A stretch of 64,000 nucleotides of DNA from Begonia masoniana. Taxonomy: Eukaryota > Streptophyta > Magnoliopsida > Cucurbitales > Begoniaceae. Shown here piece by piece: positions 58,405 to 64,000 of the stretch. The notes under the pieces are model-generated. The model had not been told where the DNA came from and did not search any database. It saw only the letters and a program-made list of their open reading frames with translations. The position numbers and the translations under genes were made by a program. The DNA lies in contig CM039512.1 in assembly GCA_022432975.1 (NCBI GenBank), forward strand, positions 32,687,037-32,751,036, written 5' to 3'. The stretch's first letter is position 1, and the number at the start of each line of letters is the position of its first letter.

Positions 58405-59939
58405 TTACATAATACAGAGACCAAGAGCAGATCTCAACTCTTCAAATCTAACACCATCTAATGCCTTGGTGAAAATATCCGCAATTTGCCTTTCGGTCAC
58501 CATATGCTCCAAATTAATAATTTTGTCCTCCACAAGAGATCGAATAAAATGGTGTCGTATATCAATATGTTTTGTCCGTGAGTGCTGAACTGGATTTTTA
58601 GAAATATTGATTGAACTCAAATTGTCGCAGTAGAGGGTCATGACACCCTGTGTGACACCATAGTCTTTCATCATTTGTTTCATCCAAAGGAGCTGCGTAC
58701 AGCTGCTACCTGCCGCTATATACTCTGCCTCAGCTGTAGATAAAGAAATAGAATTCTGCTTCTTGCTAAACCATGACACTAAGTTGTGTCCAACATAAAA
58801 ACATCCACCCGCAGTGCTTTTCCTGTCATCGGAGCTTCCTGCCCAGTCAGCGTCACAATAACCCACCAGATTAGCATTAGAATCAAAAGAATACCAGATG
58901 CCATAATCAGTTGTTCCACTAACATATTTTAGAATTCGTTTCACCGACACTAAGTGTGACCCCCTCGGATTGGCTTGAAATCGAGCGTATAGACCCACGC
59001 TATAACAGATATCTGGTCGGCTGGCAGTAAGATATAATAGGCTTCCAATCATGCTTCTATATAAGTGCGGATCAACAGCAATTCCCTTTTCATCTTTAGA
59101 TATTTTCTCGTGTGTCCCAAAGGGTGTTCTACACGGGCGTGCATTCTCGAGCTTGAATTTTTTCAATAAAGTCTTGGCATATTTGGCTTGAGAGATAAAA
59201 ATACCATTATTTTCTTGCTGAATTTGAAGTCCAAGAAAATAAGTTAGTTCTCCAACCATACTCATCTCGAATTCACTGGTCATTTGAGCAACGAACTCAT
59301 CTACCATCGCCTGTGACACCGAGCCAAACACTATGTCGTCAACATATATTTGAGCAAGTAAAAATTGACCTTTGGCATGCCGGACAAAAAGGGTTTTATC
59401 TACTCCCCCTCGCTCATATCCCTTGGTTAATAAATACTGTGTAAGACGTTCATACCACGCACGAGGAGCTTGTTTAAGCTCATATAAATCCTTCTTTAAT
59501 TTATAAACATACTCGGGATGATGAGGGTCTTCGAAACCCTTTGGTTGAGCAACATAGACTTCTTCATTTAGAAATCCATTGAGAAATGCACTCTTCACAT
59601 CCATTTGATAAAGCTTGAATCGCATAACACACGCAATAGCCAATAGAAGCCGAATAGATTCAAGGCGAGCAACCGGAGCAAAAGTTTCATCGAAATCAAT
59701 CCCTTCAATCTGAGAGTACCCTTGAGCAACTAGACGAACTTTATTGCGAGTAATGTTACCATGTTCATCAGTTTTGTTCTTGTAGATCCACTTAGTACCA
59801 ATAACATTCACATCAAGAGGGCAAGGTACTAGGTCCCACACTTGATTTTTGGAGAATTGATTGAGTTCGTCTTGCATGGCTTCTATCCAATATTCATCTT
59901 GTAGAGCTTCTTTCACATTCTTTGGCTCGATTGTTGATG
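58405..59939 (-). CDS. pol: I reverse transcriptase and RNase H, intact stretch
   Basis: Open from the J insertion (59939) to TAA 58405, with 503 codons from the first Met at 59916. [48 protein letters not shown], and the active-site box YVDDIVFGS with both Asp present. RNase [41 protein letters not shown]. It ends with [18 protein letters not shown]. It is uninterrupted and longer than any other copia frame here. The upstream junction is J's TSD; before J the frame would have continued into integrase. Confidence 0.93.
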
Positions 59940-59944
59940 TAAAG

Positions 59945-61151
59945 TGATATGCCCACGGCCCCGATTCTGAACACGAACCAAGGTACTTATTTTAATTATT
60001 TTATCTACTAATTGGTTCTTGAGTTTTGTAGGAAAATGTTTCTATGTAGCTTGGAAAAGGATTCAAAAGAGGGAATTTGTCTTCCCTTATCAAATATTGT
60101 AACCAAGCTTCTATTATTTTAGAAAGCTTTTATCTTATTTTGTTGGCAATAATTACCATATATTTTATGGCTTTAATTGCTAAGTTATTTTGGTAAAACA
60201 AACATTAGTATTGTAAAAGGTATGCATGCCTTAATATTTTTGTAGCACTCAATTGCACAAAGGAGATGACCAAAAGAATGGAACAAGAGAAGACCAAGAG
60301 GAGCTGCCACGTGGAGAACAATTGAAGAAAGATTACTAGACCAAACCGGTTCACCCAACGCCTATTATTCAGTCGGTTCACGCTAACGGCTATTCCCTCT
60401 CTAAGCGCTCCAACGGCTCTCTGAAGCGTTCAGCTTTTTCATTCCTCCCATATCTTTCTGAAGTTTTTCCTCTGTATTAAAGCTTTCTTTCCTCCTTTGT
60501 AATTTTTAGTTGTTGAATGAAATATTTGGAAAATCAGAAGATTGTTTCTTCTTGAAGGAGTTCCTTCGTTGGTGCGTAGCACCGTGAGTTCGGTGATGAT
60601 TCACCGAGGAGTCGCGCCTCCATTGCTCCTCCAAGTTCAGGTTGCTTGGTTGAGCTCTCATCCCCAATCTTCCCTCCAATCTCAGAAGGAGATGGAAAGC
60701 AGAGGAAGTTGGGTAAAAACCATTCGCCCCTACGCTGTGAATCGTCGCCAACTACGAATTCTTCACCCGAGCGCCGAGTGCCCTGGGTCAGCTGCGGGCC
60801 TTATCCCATCTCCACCTTCGGCATCTTCTGTGGAAGAAGCACCGAAAGAACAGGGTAATTTTCGTCCTTCGCTGAATCGCTTCTTCGGCCGCGAGGAGCA
60901 TTTCCGCTGGCAATCGATCGCTCACGGATCGGCTGGGACTCCCTTTCCTTCAACGAAGTTCCTCAGAGGTATTTACAGGTTGTTTCTCACAAACCCAACT
61001 CGTAAATCCTCTCACCCACATCCACGTCCATTGTCTGCTTCTCTTCGTTTTCTTCTCTGTTTTCGTCACTTCTCTGTGCATTTTCTTTTTATGTGTTTAG
61101 CTTCCGCAAATGTGAGTTTGAGTGTCGCAGTTGGCACTCCGATTCCCATCA
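59945..61151. mobile_element. J: solo LTR (1207 bp) in I's pol
   Basis: TSD TAAAG occurs at 59940-59944 and 61152-61156. It runs TGATATGCCCACGGCC to GGCACTCCGATTCCCATCA. It interrupts a copia frame whose two ends rejoin at the TSD. No primer site or retroviral domain is inside. Strand not determined; the CT-rich zone at 60440-60510 slightly favours plus. ORFs of 208 and 70 codons inside are taken as chance. Confidence 0.85.
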
Positions 61152-61156
61152 TAAAG

Positions 61157-61722
61157 CATGACATTTGAATCATTTCTCGATAATTTACTCTCGGCTTATC
61201 TCTGGTTCATATACCATCATTTAGATTTCCAATAACTTCCTCTGTGGAATGATTCTTCTGAACACGGGAAGATGGTTGTCTATTCTGTGTAGTGGTCACC
61301 TCCGCTTCATCAATCGGCTCTGTGTGACCTGTGACACCGCCTGAGACACCCTCTGTGACACCTGATGGAACACTAGAATCTTCATGATTTGAAGTCTGAT
61401 TTGCATCATCTTTTGGAACATAACCCATGTCCAGAGAGTCATCTATTTGTACATTTGCAGATTCAATGACAGTTCGTGTTCTTTTATTGTAAATTTGATA
61501 GGCACGACTATTTGTAGCATAACCGAGAAATATGGCTTCATCACTCTTCGGATCAAGTTTCTCCCTATGTTCCCTGTCATTCAACACAAAACATATGCTG
61601 CCAAAAGGATGAAAATAATTAAGGTTTGGAGTTTTACCTTTCCATATCTCATAGGGTGTCATAGAAGTCTTGCCGCGGAGGTACACCCGATTAATTGTAT
61701 AACATGCTGTGCTCATAGCTTC
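61157..61722 (-). pseudogene. pol: I integrase C-terminal part
   Basis: On the minus strand it reads TINRVYLRGKTSMTPYEIWKG, SICFVLNDREHREKLDPKSD, EAIFLGYATNSRAYQIYNKR, the C-terminal copia integrase. A variable acidic linker follows, then NDGI and a TGA (near 61206-61208) where Arg is expected. The frame then goes on with TRDKPRVNYREM up to J. The upstream part is lost at the Cassandra LTR. The linker contains repeated GVT units coded by GTGACACC-type words. Confidence 0.85.
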
Positions 61723-62130
61723 TGTAACGACTCTGTTTCCCAGCAAGATATTGTCCGCTCTGGGGATTGGACCGTAGCTCAATATCCTCCCCTCACGGCT
61801 TTGTTTGGCGAGAACTTCCCGGAAGGTCACCCAACCTGGAATTGCTCTCACCGAAGCACTTTTAACTTCGGAGTTCTTATGGGATCCGTTGTCAATTGTG
61901 CTCCAAAACGCGTCTTGCTATCTTGGGAGGGATCTCTTACATATGTTTCATTTCCATGTACTTCCCCAAGCGATGTGGGATTGTGACAACCCCCTCTTTA
62001 CGACCTGGGATTTGCCTATACTCGAGTCCGGGATTCGCCAAAACTCGGCTTAGGTCCTAAGGTTTGCCCAGCAACCCGAGGTTTGCCCCACAGTCGTACA
62101 CATACGTTCACATTCGTATCTTTCTTAATC
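61723..62130 (-). mobile_element. Second Cassandra-type LTR, divergent and truncated
   Basis: Reversed, it aligns with H's LTRs over most of its length: the terminal TGTAACGACTC, a 5S-like core at 61807-61893, the GGGATTGTGAC..CCCC segment at about 61978-62000 and the GTACACATACGTTCACAT words near 62095-62115. The zone between 62005 and 62090 differs from H. The expected second TSD copy (GCTTC at 61718-61722) is not found, so its far end is damaged or was cut by the next element. Confidence 0.8.
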
Positions 62131-62494
62131 ATTTAATCCTTATTGCTCACACATGATTCATTATCAGTAGTGTATTTCTTTTTTTGAAACATAATTTAAC
62201 TCAAGATGTCATATGTGATTCGCTAAGCCTCAATCGGCAAAGGAAAAACATTACATATCTGCCGGCGGGCAGTACAATGTGTATCGGCTAGTGAGGGAAA
62301 AACTTTAAGCTATAGACTGCATCTACCGATAGACGACAAAACCGTGTTTATACCATTCGGTGGAGAAACTCTCTACATCATCCGATGAAATAAGGGTACA
62401 TCATCCGGTGGTCATGTGCATCTCACGTGAATAATTAAAACATGACCCAGTCACTAAACAACAATAACATCCTCATCATCCGGTGACTTATTAC
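62131..62494. repeat. E-type LTR fragment next to satellite
   Basis: Words such as CATCATCCGGTGG, CATGTGC, ATAATTAAAACATGACCC and CACTAAA follow the same order as in E's LTRs at 25100-25170 and 43160-43240, with many small differences. It passes directly into the satellite. It represents a relative of E, not E itself. Confidence 0.75.
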
Positions 62495-64000
62495 ACTACA
62501 TCTGCCGATCACTAGACGACAAAATAACACTCTCATCGTCCGATGGCTTAAACACCCTGCATCTGCCGATCGCTAGATGACAAAATAACACTTTCATCAT
62601 CCGATGGCTTAAACGCTACATCTGCCGATCGCTAGATGACAAAATAGCACTTTCATCATCTGATGGCTTAAACACTACATCTGCCGATCGCTAGATGACA
62701 AAATAACACTTTCATCATCCGATGGCTTAAACGCTACATCTGCCGATCGCTAGATGACAAAATAGCACTTTCATCATCTGATGGCTTAAACACTACATCT
62801 GCCGATCGCTAGACGACAAAATAGCACTTTCATCATCCGATGGCTTAAACACTCTACATCTGCCGATCGCTAGAGGACAAAATAGCACTTTCATCATCCA
62901 ATGGCTTAAACACTCTACATCTGCCGATCGCTAGATGACAAAATAGCACTTTCATCATCCGATGGCTTAAACACTCTACATCTGCCGATCGCTAGATGAC
63001 AAAATAGCACTTTCATCATCCGATGGCTTAAACACTCTACATCTGCCGATCGCTAGATGACAAAATAGCACTTTCATCATCCGATGGCTTAAACACTCTA
63101 CATCTGCCGATCGCTAGATGACAAAATAGCACTTTCATCATCCGATGGCTTAAACACTCTACATCTGCCGATCGCTAGATGACAAAATAGCACTTTCATC
63201 ATCCGATGGCTTAAACACTCTACATCTGCCGATCGCTAGATGACAAAATAGCACTTTCATCATCCGATGGCTTAAACACTCTACATCTGCCGATCGCTAG
63301 ATGACAAAATAGCACTTTCATCATCCGATGGCTTAAACACTCTACATCTGCCGATCGCTAGATGACAAAATAGCACTTTCATCATCCGATGGCTTAAACA
63401 CTCTACATCTGCCGATCGCTAGATGACAAAATAGCACTTTCATCATCCGATGGCTTAAACACTCTACATCTGCCGATCGCTAGATGACAAAATAGCACTT
63501 TCATCATCCGATGGCTTAAACACTCTACATCTGCCGATCGCTAGATGACAAAATAGCACTTTCATCATCCGATGGCTTAAACACTCTACATCTGCCGATC
63601 GCTAGATGACAAAATAGCACTTTCATCATCCGATGGCTTAAACACTCTACATCTGCCGATCGCTAGATGACAAAATAGCACTTTCATCATCCGATGGCTT
63701 AAACACTCTACATCTGCCGATCGCTAGATGACAAAATAGCACTTTCATCATCCGATGGCTTAAACACTCTACATCTGCCGATCGCTAGATGACAAAATAG
63801 CACTTTCATCATCCGATGGCTTAAACACTCTACATCTGCCGATCGCTAGATGACAAAATAGCACTTTCATCATCCGATGGCTTAAACACTCTACATCTGC
63901 CGATCGCTAGATGACAAAATAGCACTTTCATCATCCGATGGCTTAAACACTCTACATCTGCCGATCGCTAGATGACAAAATAGCACTTTCATCATCCGAT
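62495..64000. repeat. 61-bp tandem satellite array, open at window edge
   Basis: About 25 units starting CATCTGCCGATCGCTAGATG. Each 60-base line of the sequence shifts by one, so the period is 61. Units from 62495 to 62917 vary in length (59-61 bp) and sequence, and include a duplicated two-unit block. From 62918 to 64000 about 17.75 units look identical. The unit joins two motifs also found in E-type LTRs, CATCTGCCGATCGCTAGA and TCATCATCCGATGGCT. No ORF. Confidence 0.95.

Larger units (their letters stand above)
54564..61722 (-). mobile_element. I: Sirevirus-like copia with env-like gene, 5' end missing
   Basis: 3' LTR 54564-55765, several polypurine tracts, an env-like ORF (56575-57921) and pol (RT and RNase H 58405-59939, integrase tail 61157-61722), all minus strand. 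The order integrase, RT, RNase H, then an extra ORF before the 3' LTR is that of Sireviruses. J interrupts pol and a Cassandra LTR ends the element at 61722. The protease, gag and 5' LTR are outside the window or lost. Confidence 0.82.

Noticed and set aside
60542..61168. A 208-codon ORF at the J locus as a host gene
   Set aside because: It lies in a solo LTR bounded by a TSD, runs past its end, is of low-complexity composition and matches no family I know.
61805..62053. Protein-like match between ORFs here and at 29697-30746
   Set aside because: It comes from the shared Cassandra 5S-like DNA, not from a conserved protein.
62495..64000. A CRISPR array
   Set aside because: The whole 61-bp unit repeats with no unique spacers, and the context is plant retrotransposon DNA. 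It is a satellite.

Overview
This window is plant nuclear DNA, almost certainly from a eudicot. It is a dense nest of LTR retrotransposons around a short fragment of one host gene. The env-like protein at 56.6-57.9 kb resembles proteins annotated in cucurbit genomes, so Cucurbitaceae is a plausible but weak guess. I see no prokaryotic genes, operons or CRISPR arrays. I give each element a letter. Eight insertions (A, B, D, E, F, G, H, J) have exact 5-bp target site duplications (TSDs) that I could read, which fixes much of the nesting order.

Left block (1-23334). K is a partial minus-strand LTR cut by the window edge. C is an old, badly decayed Ty3/gypsy element (945-971, then 18648-21896). 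C is split by A (977-18642, TSD ATATG), an element with gag only and no pol. A's 3' LTR is itself split by B (7544-17256, minus strand, TSD CTGTA), a gag-pol chromovirus whose gag is closely related to A's. C ends against L, a minus-strand gypsy LTR with a scrap of pol.

Middle block (23335-51003). D is a Ty1/copia element (TSD CTCAG). E, a minus-strand Ty3/gypsy chromovirus with 2.7-kb LTRs (24469-47608, TSD AGAAG), sits between D's two gag zinc knuckles. E carries three later insertions: H, a Cassandra-type TRIM with 5S-rRNA-like LTRs (29714-30828, TSD TGGTA); G, a young plus-strand chromovirus (32867-42478, TSD GGAAG) whose gag-pol frame is broken by one stop codon; and F, a solo LTR (43699-46041, TSD ACTTG).

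Right block (51004-64000). Three consecutive exons (52798-54461, plus strand) match the TASH3 subunit of the TPLATE endocytic complex. Exons a and b are intact, but exon c lacks two single bases, so this copy looks like a pseudogene unless the assembly is wrong. Next comes I, a minus-strand Sirevirus-like copia element with an env-like gene and several polypurine tracts (54564-61722). It contains a solo LTR J (59945-61151, TSD TAAAG) and ends in a second, divergent Cassandra LTR. The window finishes in a fragment of an E-type LTR that grades into a 61-bp tandem satellite (62495 to the edge). The last 18 or so repeat units are identical.

The mobile elements act as retrotransposons: gag forms particles, and protease, reverse transcriptase, RNase H and integrase copy and insert the element. 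Nearly all copies here are broken. G is the most complete and the youngest. The most notable signals are the satellite growing out of LTR sequence, the three-LTR Cassandra, the gag-only element A with an unexplained 1.8-kb interior, and a hairpin-rich patch found at the same place in several LTR families.
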